Shown: one piece after another, positions 54,222 through 64,000 of the stretch
How positions within the stretch are numbered: position 1 is the stretch's first letter
Layout of the letters: each line of letters starts with the position of its first letter
Source of the DNA: Rapana venosa
Taxonomy: Eukaryota; Mollusca; Gastropoda; Neogastropoda; Muricidae
Length of the DNA stretch: 64,000 bases
Direction of reading: 5' to 3'
Assembly: GCA_028751875.1 (NCBI GenBank)
Contig: CM054158.1
Coordinates: 48,518,108-48,582,107 of the forward strand
Position numbers and translations under genes: made by a program
The notes under the pieces: model-generated
What the model was told of the DNA's origin: nothing
The model's database searches: none
What the model saw: the letters and a program-made list of their open reading frames with translations, nothing else

Positions 54222-54830
54222 CCCTCCAAATCAGAAAAACTCCCCCTGGGAATGCCAGGGCCGTAGTATAAATACACCCCCCACTTTCCCAAATTTTCTG
54301 TGCTAAAAATTTCCCTTTTTCTACCCCTCTTTTTATTTCCCCTTTTAGGCCTGACAAATCAGGCCCAGCGCATCCGACCTTCGGATGAGCTAAAAACCCC
54401 GACCCCCCTGTGCAAAAACGCATAAAAAAACTCTTGCGCAAAAAAAAAAAGTTAAATCCTGTTCCGCTTTTTGAAAGAGTGGGCCCTTGTGTCCCGGTGG
54501 GAACAGATGACAAAATTTAAAAAACCGCATAAAAAGGGGGCCGATGTAAAAAAGCCATGAGTGCTTTTTCCCTTTCCCTAAATAAAAAAGAATAAAAAAA
54601 AAATAAAAAAATTTGTTTTTGCCTTGTTCCCTTTTCTTCCTGTCACCCCCTTTTTGTCTATTTCTGCCTTCTTGGCCCATTTCCTCCCTTTTTTCCAGAA
54701 AGATTTGAAAGATAATTTTCTCTTATGCAAAGTCGGATGCGCTGGGCCTGATTGTCAGGCGCTTAATGGGCGTGACACATTTTCACTATACACGACAATA
54801 ATAGTTGCTTTTGGCATTCAAAGATAAAGA
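54222..54830 (+). mobile_element. Damaged family D repeat interrupted by a family B SINE
   Basis: Family D pieces at 54222-54380 (CTGGGAATGCCAGGGCCGTA) and 54612-54830 (GCGCTGGGCCTGATTGTCAG) flank a family B core and tail at 54380-54610 (CTTCGGATGAG, TCCTGTTCCGCTTTT, GGGAACAGATGACAAAATTT). Nested insertion. Confidence 0.6.
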
Positions 54831-55059
54831 ACCGTATTATTCATGAGAAAAACCCAAAAATTTATTTATGTCTCACAGCAAATACCAGAAAGGGTATGCA
54901 ATGGAGTGCTATTCGGGGGTGAATAATGGTTTTTTAAAGCTGGGTTAACACAAAAAAAATTATGACTTTCAAAAAAACCCATAAATTTTTATTGCAAAAG
55001 ATGTTCCTCTCTTAAATTCCTTCACTTACACATTTTTTTTCTGGTCTGGTCTGCTTTTT
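54831..55059. other. No gene seen
   Basis: Unassigned. Confidence 0.4.
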
Positions 55060-55395
55060 CTTTGCCACGAATGCTCAGACAGCAATATTGCTGTTTGTTA
55101 CATTCAAGTAAAATGTTTTTTGGGCTGCTGTTAAGCCCCTGAAAGTCGGGCCAGCTCTCCAACTTTGACACGGGAGGAATTGTTATCTTTTTAAGCTTTC
55201 GGGGGGGGGCAGGAGAAGGACCAAGATGGCAGAAAATAGACAAGAAGGAGGTGACCCCGGAAAAAAAAGGGAAACATGGAAATTTCAAAAACAAAGAGAA
55301 AGAAAAAAAGGAAATTTTTTGACAAAATTTCCAGAAGGTGGAGATGAAAAATTTATACTGACACATTAGAGGCCCCCTGGTATCCCCCAGGGATT
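55060..55395 (-). mobile_element. Damaged family D repeat, inverted
   Basis: Minus strand GCTCAGACAGCAATATTGCT-type end at about 55070, GCCCGACTTTCAGGGG (near 55140) and a CCACCTTCTGGAAATTTTG arm (near 55330). Confidence 0.6.
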
Positions 55396-55478
55396 TTTGC
55401 CCCTTTTTAGTCTTTTGCGGGACAAAAAAAACAAAACCCCGTGAAAAAAGTATCTGTTCACAATCTCAAACACTATCG

Positions 55479-55511
<33 letters not shown>

Positions 55512-55864
55512 ACACACAAACCCCACCCACCACCCCCCCCTTTCCAAGGGAAAATATTACTCCTTCACTTTGACCTCAAGGCCATATTAAAAAATCAGGG
55601 GCTGACACGCCATAAAGGGAAAAAAACCAATAAGTGAAAAAAACAATGCCTGAGCTTGTGTGTGGTGTGTGTGTGGGTGTGTGTGGGGTGTGTGTGTGTG
55701 TGAAAGGGGAGGGTAAAGAAAAAAACAGGTTTTTAAAAAACCACAGATTTTGAGTCCCATCCATACTTGAAAAACGACCCGTGACATGACAGATTTGAAG
55801 GTTTGGGGAAGCGTGCAAATGTGCCAAGCGGCGACATGTTAGCTACTTTTTATCTTCTTTTTTT
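55396..55864. other. No gene seen; 32-C run and GT microsatellite
   Basis: C run at 55480-55511. GT-rich tract at about 55656-55701. Confidence 0.6.
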
Positions 55865-56135
55865 TCCCCTTCCTAGCTGGTTGGGGTTTAAAACCAAGGG
55901 TGAGTTTTTGCGTATGCGACCATTTCTCCTCCCCCCCCCCCCCTTTACCATTTAGGTAGTCTTTCCCGACTTCGGGGTAGTGTCTAAAGGTCTGTGTGGT
56001 TGGTTGGGTTTTTTCTTTTTTGGGTTTCCCGGGGGGGAACAGATGAAAAAAATTTACAAAACGCAACACAGGGGGACTGGATGTAAAAAAGCAATGAGTG
56101 CTTATCCTTATCCTCGGGAAAAAAAAAAAATTGTG
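55865..56135. mobile_element. Damaged C tail next to B tail in opposite orientation
   Basis: 55865-55985: C tail on the minus strand (GTGAGTTTTTGCGTATGCGA). 56025-56130: B core and tail on the plus strand (GGGGGACTGGATGTAAAAAA). Head-to-head remnant. Confidence 0.5.
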
Positions 56136-56204
56136 TTGGCGTTTTCTTTTGTTGCTTTAAAAGTTTCGCCTTTTAAAAATTCCAACATTATTTTTATTAT
56201 TAAT

Positions 56205-56345
56205 GCTTTGTGCCGCTTTAAAAGACCTGAAAAGTGGGCCCAGCGCATTGACTTTGGTGTTGGAGAGAACGTTATTTGGAACTTCCAAAAGGTGGGGATG
56301 TTTTTATATGAGAGACCCCTGGACTCTAGGGGAAAAACCAAAAAG
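56205..56345 (-). mobile_element. Damaged family D fragment
   Basis: GGGCCCAGCGCATTGACTTT and TCCAAAAGGTGGGGATGTTT match family D in reverse. Confidence 0.55.
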
Positions 56346-57084
56346 TCTTCTTAAAACTGAAAAATGACCACGTACCCCAAAAAAGACTCAAGTCTTTTTG
56401 TGTGTGAAGCCATCAGTAAAATTAGAAAATAGTCACAGTCAATTTTTGGTGTGGGGGTTTTTTTTTTAGGGGCCGTGGTATTTTTTTCACGGAACAGCTA
56501 TCAGTCTTTTCGTTACCACTCTAAAACCCTTCCCCTACCTGTAATCTATCCGACGCATTAGGGCGCACTTAAGATTTTGCAACCGTTTCCCTCCACTTAT
56601 TTTAGTTAGAGAAACTAAAATATTTATATATCTGAATCTTCTATAAAAAAAAAAATTCCAATTTTTATTTTTCAAAAATGATTGAGAAGTTGTAAGTTGT
56701 TTACCTCCACTCGTTTTCCTCCACTGCTCTTTCTGCATTACTAATTTTGAATTAACTGAAAAACAACTTTTCTCAGCAAAAAAAACACAAACAAAAAAAG
56801 AGAGATAAAATCATGGCCATGTACCACACTGCTTGAACTTTGGACTCGGTGAAAGGGATCAACATGGTCTTTTTCTTTGCTTTTTTTAGTGTGGCTCCTG
56901 CCCAAACCCTGCTGTCTTCCTTTCAATCTGCAGGAAAGTTCATGAATAGCGCTCTTCTTGAAATTTACGTATGCACTGCGCACTAGCTTTCAGTTCACTG
57001 CTCAAGGTTGTGATTCAATTAATGATTCCGCTCCGCATACTTCACACAAAAAAATTTCTGGATATAGAAAAGATAGATAGATAA
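56346..57084. other. No gene seen
   Basis: AT-rich unassigned DNA. Confidence 0.45.
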
Positions 57085-57190
57085 AATATCCCCGAAGTCG
57101 AAATGCGGCTCCCTTTATGGGGGGCAAAAAACGGGGCACATTCACAAAATCTCAAAAATTGGGGAACCCAGAGCTTGCAAGGAATGGGGG
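57085..57190 (+). mobile_element. Damaged family C SINE tail fragment
   Basis: CCCGAAGTCGAAATGCGGCT and a GGGGAACCCAGAGCTTGCAA end resemble the C tail. Confidence 0.55.
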
Positions 57191-58574
57191 AAAGAAAAAA
57201 AACAACACAAAAAAAACCCCCGGAGTATGCAAAAAAAACTTTTAAACTAAAGATAGGTATGGAAAATTCAACATGCGACGTTTTCCCCGCCCCAAGGGAC
57301 TTTACATACACACATGATTTAGAAGCAAGTCGACAAACCCATTTTAAACCTTTAAAATGCTAAGAGTTTAATCATTTTTTATTTTCTCACTGGTTATGCT
57401 GCGAGGTTTTGAGCCAGCACACCCTGTGTGTTGCGTCAATTTCCCCCATCAGACCCCGAAATAACTCCAAAAAAACCCAAAACAAATTTCCAACAAACAA
57501 AACAAAAAAAAAACAAAATCACAAAAAAAAACCACTTCTCAGGGTTTAGTTTTCCCCCGACTTTCCTGCCTGTATTGGTTTGTTTGTGTGTTTTGAGTCA
57601 GTAAGAAAAACTTAGTTTTTTAAAATGAAAAGTCACTTTTGGGAAATTCTTTAAATTTCCCTTTTTTTAACCCTCAGTTTCCAAAAAAACAAATTTTTTA
57701 AAAACCACAAAAACCCCAACAAACCAAAAATCCCCCCCCCCCCCTCCAAAAAAAAATCCAAAAAAAATTACAAATTTTAAAAAAACCCAGCCTATACCTA
57801 AGGCCCTTTTAAAAAAACCCCAGAAAAAAACCACCCTTTTATAAAATTTTCATTTAAATTTTCCCAAATCAGGTGCAGTTACCTAAAGGGGGGGCCTGTG
57901 GGGTGCGTTTGGGGCCGCGCGGTGCTGTGTGCGTGCTGCTTGTGTGAGTATTATTGTATGGATGCTTGCATCACAAAATAAAAATCCCCATGGGAACCCA
58001 AGCCTAGCTCCGGGGGGAGGGGGATGAATAAAAAGATAGTATAAAAACTTTGTAAATCAAAAAAAATTTGTAAGAGCTGGGGGGAGAAGTGTAAATCTTG
58101 ACATCCGTACATTGCTTTTTGGCAGAATTTTTTTTTTTTGTTTTAAAGTATATCAAAACAAACCTTTTTACATCGTTTTACTGGTTTTGTGAAAAACAAA
58201 AAAAAGAGTCTTTGTCATAAGGAGACTTTAAATTTCACGTCTAGAGAAAACTTTTAGAGTACCGTCAAAATTTACCCTTTTCAAGTGAGCAAAAACGGCA
58301 CTCAATCTTTAGAATCGACATACATTTTCAAAACTAAGCACGACAAAAAACATTCAACCTTTTAAGTAAGATTGGGGGGAAAGAGCGAGGGAAGAAAAAT
58401 ATAAAAAAAAGGTTTTTGCCTTCAAAAATATAATAGCTCATTTCAATAAACGCTATCTGAAGTTGTCTTAAATACTATTTTAGGGTTTAAGCACTGAAAA
58501 TCTTTTCAGGAATATAAGGTTCTGGCCCAGGGGTAAAAATGTGTCAGTTATTAGCACTAATTTTTCCAAGGCCT
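57191..58574. other. No gene seen; homopolymer-rich
   Basis: Very rich in runs of A, C and T of 4-15 bases with no recognisable gene. Possibly inaccurate sequence. Confidence 0.5.
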
Positions 58575-58890
58575 CCTAAAATGTGCCGTCAGCGCGGGGT
58601 TTATCACAGTTCTTGATTAACCATGTGTGGGGGCAACAGCAAAGTGAGAGGGGTGTAGCCGTGGCTTTCCCTCCATGGAAGTCCACTTTCCTGACTAGGA
58701 GGCTTGATTCCTGGGGGCTAGTTTTGGCCTTTTGGGAATCTCCAACGCCGTGTCCTTATGCCGCTTGGCCGAGGAGTGGGGATGTGTGAGGCAAGGATCC
58801 ACTTAATCAAAAAGTCTGCCGTTTCCCAAAAAAGCACTGCCTCCCTGCTGTTTTTGGGTCATCGCAAACACGCGGGCAAAAATACACACT
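58575..58890 (-). mobile_element. Family I interspersed repeat, copy 2 (damaged)
   Basis: Collinear with 38401-38790: TTTATCACAGTTCTTGATTA, GGGGGCAACAGCAAAGTGAG, GACTAGGAGGCTTGA, CGCTTGGCCGAG and a GGTCATCGC end. It has many small deletions; an internal ~60-bp stretch is missing. Confidence 0.65.
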
Positions 58891-59404
58891 AAAAACTGTT
58901 TTTGTTGTAAATGTTTCTGAGATTGCCCTTAGCCATACAAGCCTAACATAACCCGCATCTCCTTTAAAAGGAGAAAAAATCCTCTGGGTCAGGTATGGCT
59001 GCCTTTTGTGGGAAAGGGACTTGGAAAAAAGTATACACACAAAACTTTTCCCTCCGGGGTATTCCCCTCTCACGTGTTCCCAGGGGGGGAGATGAGGAGT
59101 CGAGTGTGGCATGTTCTGGGGGGGACCCCCAGGGTGTAAAATGGGGAAGCACAGCAAAAACACATAAGATTTTTGTTGGTTTTGGGTTTTTTTCCCTCTC
59201 TCTTCTATTCTTCTTCCTCAGTGAACTCGAGTTTTTGCACCCCCCCCCCCAAAAAAAAAAAAAGTTAACTGTTTCCCTTTTAAAATTTTAAAAAATTAAA
59301 AAACTTTTCAGCCAAGGCCCATCTCCCTTAAAAAAAAAAAACCAAAAAAATCCACTCTCCTTCAAAGGGGGGAAAGTATTAACAAAGTGGAGCGGGTTTA
59401 AAAC
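58891..59404. other. No gene seen
   Basis: Unassigned; a C run followed by an A run near 59240-59262. Confidence 0.45.
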
Positions 59405-59760
59405 AAAATTACTAGTTTACTATTACAGTGGAAAAATGTGTGAGTGGTTAAAATCAAAAATAAAAAAATATTATTCCTATTCACAGTGGTACATGTGTGA
59501 GCGGTTAAAAAAAAAAATATATATGTTTCCATTACATGTGGATACATGTGTGATGGTGAAATCAAAAATATCTCGATTACTATTACATGTGGTACATGTG
59601 TGAGTGGTTAAATAAAAAATATACTACGATTACTATTCACATGTGGATCATGGTGAGTGGGAAATAAAAATATACTAGTATTCCTTTCACACGGGATACA
59701 TGTGTGAGTGGTAAAAACAAAAAAAATACTACGTTTCCTATTCGCACACGGATCCCGGGC
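59405..59760 (+). repeat. ~60-bp minisatellite
   Basis: About six damaged units of the form GATTACTATTCACATGTGGA + TACATGTGTGAGTGGTTAAA + ATCAAAAATATACTAC. Confidence 0.85.
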
Positions 59761-61399
59761 TAAAACCTCACCTATAAACTGAACTAACTGAAAGGGGACG
59801 GGTGGTAAAAATGTGGCCCTGGGTAAAATCAATTTTTTGCACGAAAAGCTTCCATGACTTAACCTCTGTAAAACGCAATACCCGTAGTGCAATGATTGGG
59901 ACCAGAACAAGCCACTTGTTTGTATTCAAAATTTTTTGTACAAGACCAAAGTCAGATAGGCTTGGGTTTAAAGGGGTTCCTACTGCTATTCGATGAACTA
60001 AAAACACGAAGAGATAAAAACTATCAAAATGTTAAACACTAGTGCAAATCTCTTCAACCCGGGGGGCCTTTTGGCAGCCGACTAATTTTCTCCATGTGGA
60101 GGCGGACCTTGGTACAAAGAACCCCTAGGGGGGCCCAAGGTTGTGTGTTCAGTAAGAAAATCGCTCCCAACACTTTCTCCCCCTGAAGGTAAATGAAAGA
60201 TAAAATTATCTCAACTTCATTTCTTGTTTGTTTTGATTCTTCCCGCGAGAAAATTGGGGGTAGTGAAGAATAAAGGGATGAACTTTATTCTTAGAAAAGG
60301 GCCATTTAATAACCAAAATTTGGGGGTAAGACATTCACTAGTAATGGATTCAACACGTGTTGCCAGGCTGTCACCACTGACCCCGGCAAAAATCAATTAA
60401 AAAAACACTGAATTTATTTTACTCCAATAGTGAAAGTCCTCTTTTGGGTTTCAATACTACTAGTATTCACATGGGCTTTGGGCACCAAAACACCCCTCCA
60501 TCCCTTCATGGATGTTAAAGCGTTTTTTACTTGACTTGACTTGACCACACCACCAAGTCAGAGAACCAAAGAAAAGACAGAAAACTACCCCAAAAGGGGG
60601 GAAGAGCAGACAGGAGAGAACTCTGAACTCTGAAATTTAAGAATAAGGCCAACAGCCCCCTTTTATGGAGGGAAAAAATAAACTTATTCTACTAAAATTA
60701 TAACATGATCAAGAAAAAACAATATGGTACTACATTTAAAAGTTTTACGAAAAAAAAAATCAAAAAAACAAACAACTTGAGTGCAGTGGGAAACAATCAA
60801 TCTTGGGGGCGTTCCTTTTTAAATTTCTCATATTTTTAATAAAATTCTGTCTGTTTTTTAAAAGCGTAAAAGGAAATTTGGGGAGATTTCTAGAGAGTTT
60901 TTGAATTGTACCTTACATGACAAGCGCTTTGTCTAGGTTAACACCAAATCAAAGTTAAGTTTACTGATGTTAATGTCCTGGTATAGGGGAAAACTAAATA
61001 CAAATGTCCTTTTTCTTTTCTGTCTAGAATGCAGGGGTGCGTTTCTCATTTGTGGGTGAAAAGGTATTTGTGTACATTCAAAATGTGATACACCCATCTA
61101 ATTGTGCCAGGAATTTCTGTCCTTCAATGTATGAAAACAACATAACGTTCTATCACAAATACTGTTTAATTCTACATTATGGAAAATTGTGGGGTTTTAT
61201 TTAATCCATGTGGTTCGCAATGGTAACAGAAAATGCTATGGGAACCTTTCTTTAAACTCTTTCAAAACGTCTTTTTTTTAGCACACCAAAGAGCCAACTT
61301 GTTCAAATCCTTTCATAAAGAATATTCTTTAAGTGGGTTTTCCATGTCACAGGCCTTTCTAAGCAAAGCTAATACATTCTATATGCCTTTTTTTTTTAA

Positions 61400-61439
<40 letters not shown>

Positions 61440-63759
61440 GGAGAGAGAGTAATGCAGCTCAATCCTTTCCCAAAACAATAGAACAGAAAGCAATTTTTCC
61501 CCTTCAGTACTCAGTCTCCTTACCCGGAATGTGATCCATCACTTTGTGTTGCACAAAGGAAAAACTGGAAAGAAAAAAAAAAGACTTTGGGCATAAGTTA
61601 GCACCAAGATGATGAGGACCCAAAAAAACTTCCCCTGATGTAGATGAATTCCCGCCCTACGAGAGACACACGGGGTTTTTAACAATTCCAGGGAGAAATT
61701 TCTGAACAAAATTTACCCAGATATGACTTCCCCGCCAAAGGTTTGGCCCAAAAAATAAAATTTTACCACCCTCAAAGATTTTCAGGGTTTATTTTATCCC
61801 CTTTCATTTTCGGCATTTGCCTGCAAAACGGTATGATAAAGGCAGATAAATTTTTTTGGTTCTGGTGGTGTGTGTGTTTTGTGGTGTGTGTTGTGTTTGT
61901 GGTGTGTGTGTGTTGTGATTTTCGTTCGATTCAGAATTTTTTTTTGCCCTTTAAGCGTGACTTATTTGACACAACAACAAAAAAAGCAAAATCGTTTAAA
62001 CATCTCTTTGGCTAAAATTTTGTAACTAAGCATGTTGCATTTTTCTTCTCATTTTCTCTTTTTTTTAAAACATTCATACACATATTTTATGTATCTGCTT
62101 GATGATATCAACTGCAATTATTCTTAATTATCTTACAAACGTTACTTTTTGTCTTTGGTTTTAATTTTTAATAAAAAATTTTTTCTGAGTTACATAGAGA
62201 ACACATCGGTTAAAAGAAAACATCTTCTATCTTGTTACAATTTCTAAATTTTTTTCCTTCTAGATATATTTTTGGTGTTGTGTGTGTGCGGTAGTGCGAG
62301 GTGTGTGTGTGTTGTTGTGTTGGTGTGTTGTGTGTGGTGTGTGTGTGTTTTTCTCTGTGTTTGTGCTGAGGTGTGTGTGTGTGAGTGTGTGTGTGTGTGG
62401 TGTGTAAGTAAGTCTTCAATTTTAAAGCTTTTTTACTTAAAGTGATACCAAAAACACCCTAAAATGGAGACTGAATAAAGAGTGGATGGATAGATAGATG
62501 ATCTATCAGTATGTTTCGTGTTGCTTTCTGAATGTGTGTGTGTGAAAAAAGAGTAATAACAAAAGGGAAAAACACAAAAAGTATTTTTAACAAACAGATA
62601 AAAAACATTTTTCAAACCCCCAAAAATGAAATTTAAGAAACTACAACTACAATAAGTGCCTAAAGGATTTAACAATAAAAATTTGCAATGTAAACGTTGC
62701 TTTAATTGTTTAAAACTCGTCAATGGTATTCTCAAAAAGGGGGGTTTTTGGGTTTTTTAAATTTTTACATTCAAATATGATATGGGGATTTTAAATATAT
62801 TCACCACATGATTTAACTTCTTGTGAATTTTTTTTGTGAATGCATTTCATCTTATCCGAAAAAAAAAAGCCTTGAGTTGTCTTTTTTTGACAGCATTTTT
62901 ATGATTTTGTGTCATGTATTAAAAACGCTTTCCATCGGGGGTTGAATGTGAAAACCGCTTGATTTTTGTGCTTTTTTTTGAATTTTTTAAGGAAGCTTCT
63001 TTAACAACTGATAACCCTTCATGGTAGAGGGACATGCGTACTATAGAACCCTTTTCATTACATGCACCTTTCCTTTGCAGCCAATCAGCCCACCATTAAA
63101 ATAATCCTATATGTAAAATCCCGCAAAAGGAAAAAATGAATTCCCCCTACAAAACCAGAAGATTTATGAAGTATTTAAATTTAGTATAAGATTAGGATTG
63201 TGTAAGTTATGACTTTAAGGCATATAGAACGATTCTGAAAACCACACAAAAATAATATGTGAAAGAAACGTATGCAGTTTTAAAAAAAATTCAAAGCCCT
63301 GAAATAGCTATCAGTTCAGCTGTAAAAACAGATTATTTTACCAACATAATACAATTTTCTACTTTTAGTGCTGGTATGAGAATGCTGAACCTGCTTGATG
63401 ACCCTCTAAAATGAGCCATCTCAGGTATGAAATTTTTAAAACAATGGAGTAATTATGTTTTATTGTGAATGATATTAAATGCCATGTATTTGAATTCTAT
63501 TCTTTTTCATGTTTTATATATCTACATCAAAGTGTGCTTGTTCATTTCCAAAAGGAATGAAATGCTCTTTGTGGTCTACTTTTGATTTTAAAATTTCAGA
63601 ACGCTCGTAAAGATCTGATTTGGGAGGTATTTTGTCTTAAAAATGTGTCGGGCTTTTTGGGGAAAAAACGTTTCAGACCTCATTTTATTTCTTTTGAAAC
63701 AAAGTTATCAGGTTTGAGCTTTCAAATAGATTTGGCACTGCCTTAAAATTTTCTGGGAA
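59761..63759. other. No gene seen; microsatellites
   Basis: About 4 kb of AT-rich DNA: a GA run at 61404-61450, GT-rich tracts at 61865-61920 and 62277-62402. A 45-bp segment at 62410-62455 (CTTCAATTTTAAAGC...AAGTGATACCA) is shared with 42478-42522. No gene supported. Confidence 0.5.
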
Positions 63760-64000
63760 CGTTTATTATGACATCAAGAGCTTTTTAGAAAAAGATCCAT
63801 TCAAGTAAAGGTGGAAAATAACTATTCAATCCCAGAAATTTTATATGGGCTTAACAAGGCTCCCTTATAGCCCCCTTCTATTCAATATCCGTTTCATGTG
63901 TTCCTAAAAATTTGTCCAGAACGGTTTTCCTAGTACAAAAGCGGACGACTATGCATGTGGGTGTGTTACCATGAAACAAAACACATCAAAAAAATTTTAA
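63760..64000 (+). pseudogene. Reverse-transcriptase fragment of a LINE, runs off the window
   Basis: With small frame corrections the plus strand reads RSIQVKVENNYSIPEILYGL, then PYSPLLFNIRFMCS, a stop, and KADDYACG. This order (substrate region, Q/G-x-SPLLFNI, then ADDYA catalytic box) is that of Jockey/CR1-type reverse transcriptases. The QG of the usual GLPQGS motif is distorted, and the YADD Tyr reads as Lys. Either decay or base errors could explain this. It is a different family from the LINE at 892-2766. Confidence 0.5.

Overview
This window is nuclear DNA from an animal. It is most likely a marine mollusc, probably a gastropod, although that assignment is inference. The grounds are an intron-containing animal-type ADP-ribosyltransferase gene, RTE- and CR1/Jockey-like LINE remnants, several tRNA-derived SINE families at high density, and very abundant CA/GA/TA microsatellites and minisatellites. 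There is no prokaryotic-style gene organisation. Almost all open reading frames here are simple-repeat artefacts or pieces of mobile elements.

The one convincing host gene lies on the minus strand between about 32.8 and 42.7 kb. Three exons (42566-42720, 38938-39089, 32814-34451) join in compatible phase and together encode a complete PARP catalytic domain. It is of the mono-ADP-ribosyltransferase type, closest by motif to TIPARP/PARP7, with an H-Y-I triad. Its 5' exons are not identified; they lie above 42.7 kb in the window or beyond it. The last exon carries about 455 residues of Ser/Pro/Gly/Ala-rich sequence inside the catalytic domain, where relatives have a short loop. Two single-base deletions in G/C runs break that exon as it is written here. 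A possible small nested gene or pseudogene, with a good splice donor at 37563 and an acceptor and ATG at 36252, sits in the second intron on the same strand.

Region by region: 0.9-2.8 kb is an RTE-like LINE carrying a nested SINE. 3.5-6.2 kb is a cluster of SINEs, an unclassified repeat (family D) and a LINE 3' end. 6.2-32 kb is gene-poor and rich in microsatellites, minisatellites and scattered SINE and LINE fragments. 32.8-42.7 kb is the PARP gene, its introns full of repeats. 43.5-46.6 kb is a 3-kb minisatellite. 46.6-64 kb holds degraded copies of the same repeat families, a GC-rich block at 50.7-53.6 kb with long but unassignable reading frames on both strands, and a reverse-transcriptase fragment running off the right edge.

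Four observations stand out: (1) the giant insertion in the PARP catalytic domain; (2) a SINE whose head joins a tRNA A box to a 5S-rRNA-like internal promoter; (3) modular SINEs that exchange heads and tails around a shared core; (4) a step at about 45 kb, after which repeat copies show many small deletions and inflated homopolymers. The last suggests lower base accuracy there, so reading frames to the right of it should be treated with caution.

Repeat families are labelled A to I below for cross-reference. The labels are mine, not database names.
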